Positions 24,237-33,391 are shown, counted from the stretch's first letter. The stretch: 46,255 nt of DNA from Candidatus Stoquefichus sp. (GCA_021768625.1 JAETUM010000021.1:1-46255); one strand, 5' to 3'. Numbers and translations are program-made. The notes: generated from the letters alone by a model not told the origin.

Positions 24237-24320
24237 TTGGTTTCTATTATACAACAAAGATGAAATACGATATAATATGTTATGAAAAACAAGTAAAACT
24301 ATATAAGGAGGAAGTGACTT

Positions 24321-25529
24321 ATGAGTAATCCATGGGAAGAGATTTCATTAAGTGATTATGAAAATCATATGAAGCTTGACTCTGTTAAACAGTTACAAGC
24401 AATGAATGAAATGATGAAAGAACAATTCAATACGTATCCTATTTCTTGTGTAATGATATTAGGGATTGCAGGCGGTAATGGACTTGAGCATATCTCGAAA
24501 AGTAAATTGAAAAAAGTATATGGAGTAGATATCAATTCATCTTATTTAGAAGAAGTTAATCGTAGATATCCAAATTTAGATGGAATCTTAGAATGCTTAT
24601 GTATTGATTTGATAAATGAAACTTGTCAATTACCAAAAGCAGATATGGTTATTGCTAATTTACTCATTGAGTATATAGGTTATGAATGTTTTCAGAAGGT
24701 TATTCAACATGTTTATCCAAAGTATGTTTCATGTATTATACAAACAAATACTGATGATCATTGGGTATCAGAATCACCATATTTGCATGTATTTGATAAA
24801 TTAAATCAAGTACATCATCAAATAGAAGTACAAGAATTGGAGAAAGCAATGCTTCAAATTAATTATTATACAATAAGAACTTTAGAATATATGCTTCCTA
24901 ACAAGAAAAAGTTAATTCAATTAGATTTTAAAAGAAAAAATAAAAATACTCCAACACTTGAAACAGAAAGACTAATTTTAAGAAAGTTTACAGAAAATGA
25001 TTTAGAAGCAATATATAGAATCTATAGTGATGAAGAAGTTAATACATTTTTACCTTGGTTTCCATTAAAGACGATAGAAGATGCAAAAATATTTTATGCC
25101 GAACAGTTTAAAAACAAGTATACACAAGAAAAAGGATATTACTATGCAATTTGTTTAAAAGAAGATAATATTCCTATTGGTTATATCAATGTTAGTGCGA
25201 GTGAAAGTTATGATTTTGGGTATGGACTTTGTAAAGAATTTTGGCATAAAGGGATTGTTACAGAAGCAAGTCAAGCGGTTATTGAACAGTTAAAAGAGGA
25301 TGAGATTCCATATATTACAGCTACACATGATGTCAAAAACTTACGCAGTGGTAAAGTTATGAAAAAATTAGGAATGAAGTACCAATATTCATATGAAGAA
25401 CAATGGCAACCTAAAAATATATTGGTTACGTTTAGAATGTATCAATTAAATTTTGATGGAGATGATAGCAGAGTTTATAGAGAATATTGGAAGAATTCTA
25501 AAGTTCATTTTATAGAAAAAGATATATAA
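24321..25529 (+). CDS. Fused SAM-dependent methyltransferase and GNAT acetyltransferase
   Basis: 402 residues in one frame. The N-terminal half (1 to about 200) is a class I methyltransferase: VMILGIAGGNGLEHI (SAM glycine loop, about 42-56), YGVDINSSYLEEV (acidic loop), KADMVIANLLIEYIG (motif IV region). The C-terminal half (about 210-375) is a RimJ/RimL-type acetyltransferase: LETERLILRKFTENDLEAIY, IGYINVSASE, FGYGLCKEFWHKGIVTEASQ, and NLRSGKVMKKLGMKY. Both halves look complete. A GGAGG site precedes the ATG. I know no defined role for this pair; separate substrates or sequential modification of a small molecule are possible. Confidence 0.82.
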   Translation: MSNPWEEISLSDYENHMKLDSVKQLQAMNEMMKEQFNTYPISCVMILGIAGGNGLEHISKSKLKKVYGVDINSSYLEEVNRRYPNLDGILECLCIDLINETCQLPKADMVIANLLIEYIGYECFQKVIQHVYPKYVSCIIQTNTDDHWVSESPYLHVFDKLNQVHHQIEVQELEKAMLQINYYTIRTLEYMLPNKKKLIQLDFKRKNKNTPTLETERLILRKFTENDLEAIYRIYSDEEVNTFLPWFPLKTIEDAKIFYAEQFKNKYTQEKGYYYAICLKEDNIPIGYINVSASESYDFGYGLCKEFWHKGIVTEASQAVIEQLKEDEIPYITATHDVKNLRSGKVMKKLGMKYQYSYEEQWQPKNILVTFRMYQLNFDGDDSRVYREYWKNSKVHFIEKDI

Positions 25530-25654
25530 ATATAACCATATATGCTAATCATAATATAGTTTTTATAGAATAAGTTAAGAGTATGATTGTTTTGGTGTAA
25601 TGCAATGAGAGTATAATAAAATTATAATATTACATTATTTAGGAGAAATAATAA

Positions 25655-26491
25655 ATGTCAGTAATAGAAGAATTTGAAAAAGAATTTGATAGTGAAGAAA
25701 TAGAAATGTTAGTTTTGATAAAGTCTGGTTGTAGTGGTGCTGCAGTTTATGACAATATGCTTAGACCATCAGTAGATTTTTTAGCTTCGTTTGATTTAGA
25801 AACAGGAACTTTATTAAAGGAAACTGGACGTATAGAATGGATGATTAAGAATGAGAAAAATAGAAAAGGATGGGGATATGATTTTCAACAGTTTGGCATA
25901 TATCATATTAAAGTTAAAAAATGTATTTCTAAAAAATTAAAACCTTATCAGATGGAACTTTTAAATAATCGATATATGCTTATTGATATAATAGAAGATA
26001 ATGTAACAAATGCTGATCTTGAAAAACTTCAAGAATATTATGCAAGACCAGTTACTATAGAAAATGAATTAGGCGTTTTTGAACTCAATAGAGAGTTTTC
26101 ATGGTTTGAAGGAGAAATTGATTGGGATGGTATAGAGGTTTCTGTTTTTATGGAAACAGATGAAGAGGGTGGAGATAGTGCTATAAGGGCAATCACAGCA
26201 TTGTTAGAATTTGCAAATAATTTTAAGGAATTAGATAAGAGATATCGTATATTTGCAGCTAAGCAACTTACAGAGTTAGCTAATGATTGGTTAGAAAGTG
26301 ATGAAGAAAGTGAGTTAGATGAAATTTCACAAGAAATGTTTACAAAGAGAATTGAAATGAGTGAGATGATATTTAGCTCAAGTGGAGAATTAACTTTATA
26401 TTATAATGATGATGATATGTTTTGGGGACATTCAATCGAAATAGATATTGATGTCTCAGGAAAAGCAATTGATGCAAATATAGTTGGATAA
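25655..26491 (+). CDS. DUF2262-like protein
   Basis: 278 acidic residues with no signal peptide. The C-terminal half (about 130-278), from FELNREFSWFEGEIDWDGIE through VSVFMETDEEGGDSAIRAIT to DDDMFWGHSIEIDIDVSG, matches my memory of the DUF2262 pattern. The N-terminal half (about 1-125) contains GWGYDFQQFGIYHIKVKK, which often accompanies it. Function is unknown; such proteins are frequent in accessory regions, sometimes near immunity genes. It has AGGAGA before the ATG and is followed by a degraded gene fragment. Confidence 0.65.
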   Translation: MSVIEEFEKEFDSEEIEMLVLIKSGCSGAAVYDNMLRPSVDFLASFDLETGTLLKETGRIEWMIKNEKNRKGWGYDFQQFGIYHIKVKKCISKKLKPYQMELLNNRYMLIDIIEDNVTNADLEKLQEYYARPVTIENELGVFELNREFSWFEGEIDWDGIEVSVFMETDEEGGDSAIRAITALLEFANNFKELDKRYRIFAAKQLTELANDWLESDEESELDEISQEMFTKRIEMSEMIFSSSGELTLYYNDDDMFWGHSIEIDIDVSGKAIDANIVG

Positions 26492-26596
26492 ATTTTATTA
26501 ACAAAAATGAATTCAATTGCTAGAGACAGTGAAAAGAAAGTGTTAGTCAAATTTTTCATATTTTTAATTCAGTCGATCAACAAAGACGGTGTTGTG

Positions 26597-26756
26597 ATAT
26601 AAGAAATGAGCAATATAAGATAACTATTTATACATTTATACGTCTTATGATAATCATCAAATAACAATTATAGATATGAACAAAGAAAATTTGGATGGAG
26701 ATCAATTGATACGATACTCTTTGATAACAGAAGAACAAATAAAAACACAAAATTAG
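26597..26756 (+). pseudogene. Decayed C-terminal gene fragment
   Basis: From about 26619 to the TAG at 26754-26756 the frame reads through protein-like sequence (YDNHQITIIDMNKENLDGDQ, then LIRYSLITEEQ). Just upstream a shifted frame continues it with CDIRNEQYKITIYT. This looks like the end of a frameshifted gene, possibly from the same family as its upstream neighbour. The product is unidentified. Confidence 0.35.
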
Positions 26757-26797
26757 TTTTATAACTTTTAATTTGTTTATCATTTAACTAAAGAATG

Positions 26798-26837
26798 AAC
26801 TTATACTATATTCATGATTTTAGTATAAGTTTTTTTG
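26798..26837 (+). terminator. Terminator upstream of the LRR gene
   Basis: AACTTATACTA (26798-26808) pairs perfectly with TAGTATAAGTT (26821-26831), followed by TTTTTTG. Confidence 0.88.
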
Positions 26838-26925
26838 ATAATACATATCATTTTATTACGACCTTTTTATTTCATTAAAAATAAATATATGATATTATTT
26901 TTATAGATATAAAGAGGGTGAAATA

Positions 26926-29016
26926 ATGAAATTAATGAAAATATGTTTAGCGTTATTAACAACAATTTCAATGGTTTCTATTTATTCAGTTAATGCCTTA
27001 AGTGATGAATTTGAATATGAATTACTAGATAATGGAACAATTGAAATTCAAGGTTATGATGGAGAAGACACAAGTATAACTGTTCCAGCAAAAATAGAAG
27101 GAATATCAGTTGAAAGTATAGGAGATGATGCTTTTTCATGTTATGATACTCTTACAGATATTACAATTTCTAATGGTATTAAAAATATAGGAAGTTCAGC
27201 ATTTAGTGATTGTACGAGTTTGGAAAGTATATCCATTCCAAAAAGTGTGACAAGTATAGGAGACTTTGCTTTTTATCGATGTGAGAGTTTAACAAGTATA
27301 AAAATTCCAGAAAAAATAAAAATGATATCAGAATATATGTTGAGTGAATGTAGTAGTCTTAAAAGTGTAACAATTCCTAACAGTGTCACAAGTATTGAAG
27401 AAGGTGCTTTTGATTGTTGTAGCAGTTTAACAACGATAATAATTCCTAACACTGTAACAAAGTTAGGAGACTATGCTTTTAATGGGTGTACAGATTTAAA
27501 AGAAATAACAATTCCTAGTAGTGTTACAAGTATAGGAGAATCTGCATTTGATAGTTGTGAGAGGCTTACAGATATCACTATTTTAGGAAATATAAAAAGT
27601 ATATCGGACTATACTTTTAGCGATTGTACACGTTTGAAAAACATTACAATTCCTGATAGCGTTATAAGCATAGGAGAGGGAGCATTTGAAAATTGTAGCT
27701 ATTTATCCAGTATGATTATTCCTAAAAATATCACAAACATGGGAGAATCTGCATTTGACAGTTGTGAGAGGCTTACAGATATCACTATTTTAGGAAATAT
27801 AAAAAGTATATCGGACTATACTTTTAGTGATTGTACACGTTTGAAAAACATTGTAATTCCTGATAGCGTTACAAGCATAGGAGAGGGAGCGTTTGAAGGT
27901 TGTGCTAGTTTAACAAGTATAATCATTCCTAAAAGTGTTACAAGTATAGGAGAAGATGTATTTTATGATTGTCCTCAACTCATATTGAAGGTCTATCCAA
28001 ATTCTTATGCACTTAAGTATGCTAAAGAGAATAGTATTCCATATGAAATAATAACAACATCAGCTTCGGCAGTTCAATTAGATAAAACATCTTTATCATT
28101 ATATATTGGAGAAAGTAAAGCATTAACTGCTACAATCACACCAAGTGATGTAACAGATAAAACATTAATATGGACTTCAAGTGACCCAAGTATTGTGAAA
28201 GTTAATTCTAAAGGTCAAATAACAGCATTATCAAAAGGACAAGCTATTGTTACAGTCAGAACAAGTAGTGGAAAAGAAGCACAATGTTCTATTACAGTTA
28301 TAGCTCCTATTACTTCTGTAAGCTTAAACCAAACAACTCTTACATTAAGTAAAGGAAATATGTATACATTAATAGGAACTATTAGTCCTAGTGATATAAC
28401 AGATAATAAAGTTTTAAGCTGAAGTTCAAGTAATACAGATATTGTACAAGTTGATGAAAATGGAAATGTTACAGCGATATCAGAGGGACAAGCTATCATT
28501 ACAGTTAAAACAAGCAATGGAAAAGAAGCACAATGTTTTATTACAGTTATAGATCCTATTGTGAATATCCCTATAACTTCCATAAGTTTAAACCAAAAAA
28601 ATCTAACGCTAGATAAAGGAAATACATATATATTGATTGGGACTGTTTATCCTAATGATACAACGGATAGTCAATTACTAAGTTGGAGTTCAAGTGATTC
28701 TAGTATTGTAGAAGTTGATTCAAATGGTAAAATTACAGCACTTTCAAAGGGACAAGTTATCATTACAGCAAAAACAAGTAATGGATTGATGACAACTTGT
28801 ACAGTTACAGTAAAAGATACGCAAATAAATATATCTAATGATGAAGAAAGTAACAAACCTCATTCTTTAATACATAAAGATAAAACACCAGTATTAAATA
28901 ATGTTAAGACAGAGGATAAAACAAATATTATCATATGGTTAGAATTGATTATGGGAAGTTTGATTATACTTGTTTATGCAAATATAACAAAAAACAAAAA
29001 AATGAATAGAAATTAA
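26926..29016 (+). pseudogene. BspA-like LRR / Big_2 surface protein gene interrupted by an in-frame TGA
   Basis: A signal peptide (1 to about 25, ending VNALS) is followed by 14 or so LRR_5 units of about 23 residues (I-P-x-S-V-T-S-I-G-x-x-A-F), then three Big_2 Ig-like domains and a C-terminal membrane helix (IIIWLELIMGSLIILVY) with a basic tail. The frame is open from 26926 to 29016 except for TGA at 28420-28422 (codon 499), where sister domains have the conserved Trp of WSSSD. The sequence on both sides is well conserved, so this is a single recent nonsense change, a sequencing error, or a readthrough site. Without readthrough the product lacks its anchor and would be secreted. Such proteins often bind host or bacterial surfaces. 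Confidence 0.85.
27534..27947 (+). repeat. Tandem 207-bp duplication inside the LRR region
   Basis: The segment starting at about 27534 recurs 207 bases later (from about 27741) with only a few base changes. 207 bases equals 69 residues or three LRR units, so the duplication keeps both frame and repeat register. Confidence 0.85.
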
Positions 29017-29021
29017 AGACT

Positions 29022-29068
29022 ATAAAGAGAAAAATAATGAGTAGATCTCATCGTTATTCTCTTTGTTT
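29022..29068. terminator. Terminator after the LRR gene
   Basis: An AAAGAGAA...ATAATGAG arm (from about 29023) pairs with CTCA...TTATTCTCTTT (to about 29064), followed by GTTTG. It may act in both directions for the convergent XRE gene. Confidence 0.65.
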
Positions 29069-29092
29069 GATTATATATCTAAATAAAGATTT

Positions 29093-29557
29093 TTATTTCT
29101 TTGAGTTAAATATAGATCGAATATAATATCCCAAAAACGTACCACATCCAAATATGAATAATCCTATAATACGTATAGTCATGTTTTGCATTAATGTCAT
29201 ATCTAAGATATCAGGAAGAACAAGCATAATTGCTATCCCAAAAATAATTAAAAGTTCTGCAATAAGTCTAAGACAAACTATCTTCTTCTTATTTGAAAAT
29301 AGCATAATTAAGTTTTCTTCTGCTTTCGTTTTATATTCATTATCATTTAATTTTTCTCCAGAGATTAGTTCATTTATAGAAATATCAAGTTCTTTACATA
29401 ATGGTTCAAATAATGAAACATCAGGCATATTCAATCCTCTTTCCCATTTTGAAACAGCTCGATCTGATATACCTAGTTTATCAGCTAATTGCTTTTGTGT
29501 TATTTTTTTGTTTTTTCTACAACTTACAATAAACTTGCCAATCTTTTCATTATTCAT
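29093..29557 (-). CDS. XRE-family regulator with C-terminal membrane helices
   Basis: About 154 residues from the ATG at 29557, which follows GGAGGG; an in-frame ATG 18 codons upstream lacks a good site. Residues about 8-62 are a Cro/CI helix-turn-helix (KKITQKQLADKLGISDRAVS, KWERG, LCKELDISINELISG). After a short linker come two hydrophobic helices (CLRLIAELLIIFGIAIMLVL and IRIIGLFIFGCGTFLGYYI), so it is probably tethered to the membrane. The target is unknown. Confidence 0.82.
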   Translation of the reverse strand: MNNEKIGKFIVSCRKNKKITQKQLADKLGISDRAVSKWERGLNMPDVSLFEPLCKELDISINELISGEKLNDNEYKTKAEENLIMLFSNKKKIVCLRLIAELLIIFGIAIMLVLPDILDMTLMQNMTIRIIGLFIFGCGTFLGYYIRSIFNSKK

Positions 29558-29611
29558 AATATCCCTCCTTCTAGGTAGTATCTTATCAAAAATACTATAA
29601 TAAATATACAA

Positions 29612-30183
29612 ACTAAAAGTTGAGTTTAGTATATTTTGGTTGGAAGTGAATATTAAATTGTGTATATTGCTTTATATAATAAAATTTATCAAGATAGAAG
29701 ATTGATGAAAGTATTAAAATATAAGCTATCTTTTAACATGACTGATAAGATCTATAGCATTTATTTTAAAAAATAGGGAAGTGTTTAGAACAACAAAGTG
29801 ATTTTGATGGGTAGTGTTTCCTTACTGTATGATATTGAGAACAAATCATATCTAAAGCGGAGTTAATAAAATGTGTTCTTGACTAGATTTAATCCAATAG
29901 TAGCAATATATGGTCAAGGATTGCTTGATTTATGAAAAGTTAAAAAATAATTAATGAACCGCTAAAAAGCATTTTGAAAGAATGAAAAATATTTACTTTT
30001 TTAAAATAAGAAATATAATATATTTGAAGATAATTATACGAACTTTTTAGAAAGATTGTTTACAAAAATGATTAGTGAAATTAAGGCTTCTAATAAAAGT
30101 TATTTGTTGTTTTAATTCATGGAATGTATTTAATGGATAACAACGAATATGAAAAAAATTGGAATTTGTAGGAGAATAATGAT
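29612..30183. other. 572-base gap with degraded sequence
   Basis: No intact gene. The middle part (about 29780-29875) is a diverged copy of sequence at about 31655-31775. The right part (about 29975-30168) carries broken coding sequence. The left 150 bases are plain AT-rich sequence that should include the XRE gene promoter. Confidence 0.55.
29975..30168 (+). pseudogene. Frameshifted gene remnant
   Basis: Short protein-like stretches lie in different frames: ERMKNIYFFK, then KYNIFEDNYTNFLERLFTKM followed by ISEIKASN, then KLFVVLIHGMYLMDNNEYEK with a TAG stop at about 30166. Together they look like a small gene broken by frameshifts. The family is unknown; VVLIHG is only weakly reminiscent of hydrolases. 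Confidence 0.3.
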
Positions 30184-30789
30184 ATGAATTTAAATTATTT
30201 TAAATGGACTAGAAAACCAGAAAATTATACAATTTGTGATGATAAAATAGAGATTATTACAAAGCCACATACAGATTTATGGCAAAGAACATATTATCAT
30301 TTTCAAAATGATAATGCTCCAGTTTTGCAAATAGAAACAGATGAAAAGTATTTTAGTTTTGTAGTCAAAACAGAATTTATAGAAAGTCATCATAGATTTG
30401 ATCAATGCGGTATTGTAATGTATCTAGATAGTGAAAATTGGCTAAAGGCTTCTATAGAATATGAAAATGAAAGGTTTCAACATTTAGGAAGTGTTGTTAC
30501 TAATCATGGCTATTCCGATTGGGCAACTACAGAAATAGATGCATCTATAAAATCAATGTGGTATCGTTTAAGTAGAAGAGAAGATGATTATTGTATAGAA
30601 TGTTCTCAAGATGGGATAGTTTTTAGTCAAATGAGAATATGTCATATGTTTAATGGTGGTGAAAAGATTTCTTTTGGTATATATGCTTGTTCACCAGAGG
30701 AATCTTCATTTAAAGCTGTATTTAATCATATGGAAATGACTGAATGTCAATGGAAAGCACATGATGGACAACAACCTGATGATATTTAA
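30184..30789 (+). CDS. DUF1349-like concanavalin-type jelly-roll protein
   Basis: 201 residues, no signal peptide. The pattern WTRKPENYTICDDKIEIITK, TDLWQRTYYHF, FDQCGIVMYLDSENWLKASI, and a late ISFGIYACSPE matches the DUF1349 group of beta-sandwich proteins (YgiD/YteU-like, LamG-related), many of which are thought to bind carbohydrate. A second jelly-roll protein is encoded at 42001. The ribosome binding site is AGGAGAA. Cytoplasmic location is likely. Confidence 0.75.
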   Translation: MNLNYFKWTRKPENYTICDDKIEIITKPHTDLWQRTYYHFQNDNAPVLQIETDEKYFSFVVKTEFIESHHRFDQCGIVMYLDSENWLKASIEYENERFQHLGSVVTNHGYSDWATTEIDASIKSMWYRLSRREDDYCIECSQDGIVFSQMRICHMFNGGEKISFGIYACSPEESSFKAVFNHMEMTECQWKAHDGQQPDDI

Positions 30790-30924
30790 CAAGCGATAAA
30801 TCTAATGTTTAAAGAATGATAAATCAGAATTTATCACGTAATATTATAATGGTGGTATGCTTATCTTCTCTATTCTGTTCATAAATAATTTTCCATTATT
30901 TTGATGTTGGGAGGTGAAAATGGT

Positions 30925-31419
30925 TTGTCAAAATTAGTTATTATACGAGGAAATTCAGGAAGCGGTAAGACAACAGTTGCCAAAGCACTTCAACACAAAT
31001 TAGGGCATAATATCATGGTTATCTCTCAAGATGTTATTCGCAGAGATATACTATGGGTAAAAGATGGGGCAGATACAAAAGCATTACCCTTATTGTCAGA
31101 ATTGCTTGTGTATGGGAAAAATAATTGCGAGATAGTAATCCTTGAGGGAATATTAAATTCAAAATGGTATATGCCATTATTTGAGTTAGCGAAAAAACTA
31201 TTTGGAAATAATATTTGGGCATATTATTATGACCTCACTTTTGAGGAAACTTTAATTAGACATCGTACAAGAAGTAGCAAGGATGATTTTGGAAAAGAGG
31301 AAATGCAAAAATGGTGGAATGAAAAAGACTTTATTGAAGTCATTCCAGAAAAAATTATTTCACAAGATATAAGTTTATTAAATACCGTTGAAATGATAAT
31401 CAGAGATATTTTTGTTTGA
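30925..31419 (+). CDS. P-loop kinase-like ATPase (AAA_33 type)
   Basis: About 165 residues from a TTG start 10 bases after GGAGG (30910-30914); the frame is open upstream to 30901, but that part contains the ribosome binding site. Walker A is GNSGSGKTT (about residues 8-16), followed by ISQDVIRRDIL (like the acceptor-side motif in small kinases) and VILEGILNS (Walker B region), with a lid region RHRTRSSKDDFGKEEMQKWW. It resembles zeta-toxin/chloramphenicol-phosphotransferase-like small-molecule kinases. The substrate is unknown. Confidence 0.75.
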   Translation: MSKLVIIRGNSGSGKTTVAKALQHKLGHNIMVISQDVIRRDILWVKDGADTKALPLLSELLVYGKNNCEIVILEGILNSKWYMPLFELAKKLFGNNIWAYYYDLTFEETLIRHRTRSSKDDFGKEEMQKWWNEKDFIEVIPEKIISQDISLLNTVEMIIRDIFV

Positions 31420-31481
31420 TAACTTTCAATTTATAGAGAAGTTTAAAAAATGATAAATTAAATATTTTAATAAATATACTA

Positions 31482-31571
31482 ATCTATGCTTGTATTGGCA
31501 TAGATTTTTTATATATAAGAAATAAAAAAACGAAACGATTTTTCGTTTCGTAGTTTTCTTGGTACTTCGTA
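31482..31571 (-). repeat. Partial copy of the tRNA-Glu 3' end and its terminator
   Basis: These 90 bases match 34546-34632. A 37-base core (31530-31566) is identical to 34591-34627 and contains the terminator stem CGAAACG/CGTTTCG, the CCA end and the start of the acceptor stem. Similarity stops at 31571, inside the tRNA acceptor stem, exactly as for an att-site remnant. Confidence 0.85.
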
Positions 31572-31616
31572 AGCATGCCTAAATGAATTTACAAAAAGAC
31601 AAATTGAATTATTTTA

Positions 31617-31650
31617 GAAAATTAGGATTCTCATATCCTAATTTTCTTGT
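31617..31650. terminator. Strong bidirectional hairpin
   Basis: GAAAATTAGGAT (31617-31628) pairs perfectly with ATCCTAATTTTC (31635-31646), followed by TTGTTT rightward and TAAAATAATT leftward. It probably ended a gene that is now degraded. Confidence 0.7.
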
Positions 31651-32042
31651 TTAAAAACAAAAAGTGGTTTTGGTGAGTAATGTTTCTTTATTGTGTAATT
31701 CCACTAAAAATTAAAAAAGTTTAGAACAAATCATTAAACCTATATTATTTAAAGGAAAGTTAATGAAATGTGTTTATTAGTAAATATGAAAGATTTATCT
31801 AATTCATTCTTAGAAATTGCTAATGTAAATAGGTGTTTAGTTGTTTGTCAGACAATCATCAAAAAAGTTCTCTTAAAAAGAAGATATATCGTTATAGTGG
31901 AATGTTAGATATTTAAACAGTTGAAATAAAGTAAATCTAAAAGAGTGAGATAGTTTTTTATATAATTATTAAAAAGGAAAAATAGAAAAATAGGTTAATT
32001 ACTTATGTGAGATATTCTAATACTTACCAAAGGAGAAATATA

Positions 32043-32363
32043 TTATTTATTCTTATATTTTTGTATTAACTTTATGATATTAAGTAATTCTGTACTATCT
32101 TCATTAGAAAGATTACTCAAAAAATTAAGAAATGAATCTTTATCGGTTATTGTAACTCCCTTTAATAAATAATCCGTAGTTAAATTTAAAATATTACTGA
32201 TTTTAATAATATTCTCTACAGATAATCCAGTGATACCTCTTTCTACCTCACTATAATGTTTAACAGATATGTCCAACATTTCTGCTATATTTTCTTGAGT
32301 TAAATGATATTTTCTTCGTTCGTTTTTTAATCTCTTGCCCATTTCTTTTTTATAATTATTCAA
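32043..32363 (-). CDS. XRE-family transcriptional regulator
   Basis: 106 residues. The Cro/CI helix-turn-helix spans about 8-65 (KRLKNERRKYHLTQENIAEM, VKHYSEVERG, IIKISNILNLTTDYLLKG). The start codon is TTG at 32363, preceded by AGGTGGTGAT at a good distance; the next in-frame ATG (32342) has no site. It is divergent from two Big_2 protein genes and is the only regulator in the tRNA-Glu cassette, so it may control them. Confidence 0.82.
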   Translation of the reverse strand: MNNYKKEMGKRLKNERRKYHLTQENIAEMLDISVKHYSEVERGITGLSVENIIKISNILNLTTDYLLKGVTITDKDSFLNFLSNLSNEDSTELLNIIKLIQKYKNK

Positions 32364-32428
32364 AATATCACCACCTATTACTTGTATTATAAGTTAACGT
32401 ATAAAGTTTTAAAACAATGCAAAAGGTG

Positions 32429-32458
32429 TTGAAAAAAATAACTAAATAGGTTTATAAT
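32429..32458 (+). promoter_or_regulatory. Promoter of the first Big_2 gene
   Basis: TTGAAA (32429-32434), 18 bases, TATAAT (32453-32458), then GGGAGG before the ATG at 32488. Confidence 0.6.
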
Positions 32459-32487
32459 ATAAAATATATTATAGGGAGGAAAAAGAT

Positions 32488-33264
32488 ATGAAGAAAATAT
32501 TGATTTCACTATTAACAGTTTTGATGATGGTAGGAACACCTATAGTTTTGAATGTGGATTCATTTATAAGAATACAAAATGTATATGCTACAGTCAAAAT
32601 TAACAAAAAAACTGTTAGAGTTTTAAAGGGAAAGACAATTACATTAAAAATAACTGGAACAAAGAAAAAAGTGATTTGGTCATCAAATAAAAAATCTATT
32701 GCTACAGTTAATAGTAAAGGTGTTGTTACAGGAAAGAAAAAGGGGACTGCAACAATTACAGCTAAAGTTGGAAATAAAAAGTATACTTGTAAAGTGGCAG
32801 TAGAGACATCATCATTAAATAAGACAAATATTTCTATAACAAAAGGAAAAACATATCAATTAAAATTGAATGGAACTTCTCAAAAAGTAACATGGAGTAC
32901 ATCAAATAAAAGTATTGCTACTGTTACAAGCAATGGCAAAGTGACTGCTAAAAAAGTTGGGACAACATACATTAAGGCAAAGGTTCAGGGAAAAATATAT
33001 AGTTGTAAAGTAGTTGTAAAGAAGATTAAAAAGATTACAAAAAATACAGCTATTGAAATGGTTAGAAAGAAAACCAATAATAAATTTTATTATTTTTGTG
33101 ATGAAAGAATTGTTTCATATAAAGGAAAACAATATTATATAGTTTATGTCAAACAACATATTGGTAATCATTATAGTACAATAACCCAATATTTGGTTTC
33201 TTTAGATGGTTCTGTTTGTAAAGAAGGATGGTATGTTAATGAGAATAACATGGGTTTTTATTAG
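32488..33264 (+). CDS. Secreted protein with two Big_2 (Ig-like) domains
   Basis: 258 residues. A signal peptide (MKKILISLLTVLMMVG..., cleavage near residues 30-37 around VYATV) precedes two Big_2 domains of about 75 residues (VKINKKTVRVLKGKTITLKI, VIWSSNKKSIATVNSKG, then a second set ending KVQGKIYSCKV). The last about 75 residues, with TAIEMVRKK and repeated Tyr, form a separate domain that resembles a PepSY-like or binding module. There is no anchor motif. The first about 180 residues are nearly the same as in the next gene. Confidence 0.8.
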   Translation: MKKILISLLTVLMMVGTPIVLNVDSFIRIQNVYATVKINKKTVRVLKGKTITLKITGTKKKVIWSSNKKSIATVNSKGVVTGKKKGTATITAKVGNKKYTCKVAVETSSLNKTNISITKGKTYQLKLNGTSQKVTWSTSNKSIATVTSNGKVTAKKVGTTYIKAKVQGKIYSCKVVVKKIKKITKNTAIEMVRKKTNNKFYYFCDERIVSYKGKQYYIVYVKQHIGNHYSTITQYLVSLDGSVCKEGWYVNENNMGFY

Positions 33265-33391
33265 AAAAGATTGAACATGAAAATAGTATAAAATAATTTT
33301 ATATAATTAAATATGTTGTAACAATGACTGATAAAAAAATAGTGGATATGTATGACTTAAAATCATGAATAGAAAGGAAAATGGAATTAAA

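Larger units (their letters stand above)
26492..26925. other. 434-base gap with gene remnant, terminator and promoter region
   Basis: It holds no intact gene. A decayed coding fragment (about 26597-26756) and a strong terminator (26798-26837) are listed separately. The last 90 bases are AT-rich and should hold the promoter of the LRR protein gene, which has GAGGGTG before its ATG. Confidence 0.6.
31420..32042. other. 623-base gap with tRNA-Glu 3'-end copy, terminator and degraded repeat
   Basis: It contains the partial tRNA-Glu copy (31482-31571), a strong hairpin (31617-31646), and a diverged repeat of the 29.8 kb region (about 31655-31775). A 47-codon open frame at 31768-31911 has no convincing coding features. 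The last 130 bases are AT-rich without visible signals. Confidence 0.6.

Noticed and set aside
28420-28422. Use of TGA as a Trp codon genome-wide
   Set aside because: TGA ends other genes in the window (for example at 2536 and 41604), and Trp is otherwise TGG, so the standard bacterial code applies.
28215-28583. 122-residue minus-strand frame opposite the LRR/Big_2 gene
   Set aside because: It is a repetitive shadow of the Big_2 repeats; the plus-strand sequence has the signal peptide, domains and anchor.
29154-29600. 148-residue plus-strand frame opposite the XRE membrane regulator
   Set aside because: The minus strand has a clear helix-turn-helix, ribosome binding site and membrane helices; the plus-strand frame has none.
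31768-31911. 47-codon open frame starting MCLLVNMKDLSNSF
   Set aside because: AAAGGA precedes it, but the composition is unconvincing and it lies in degraded repeat sequence; not called as a gene.
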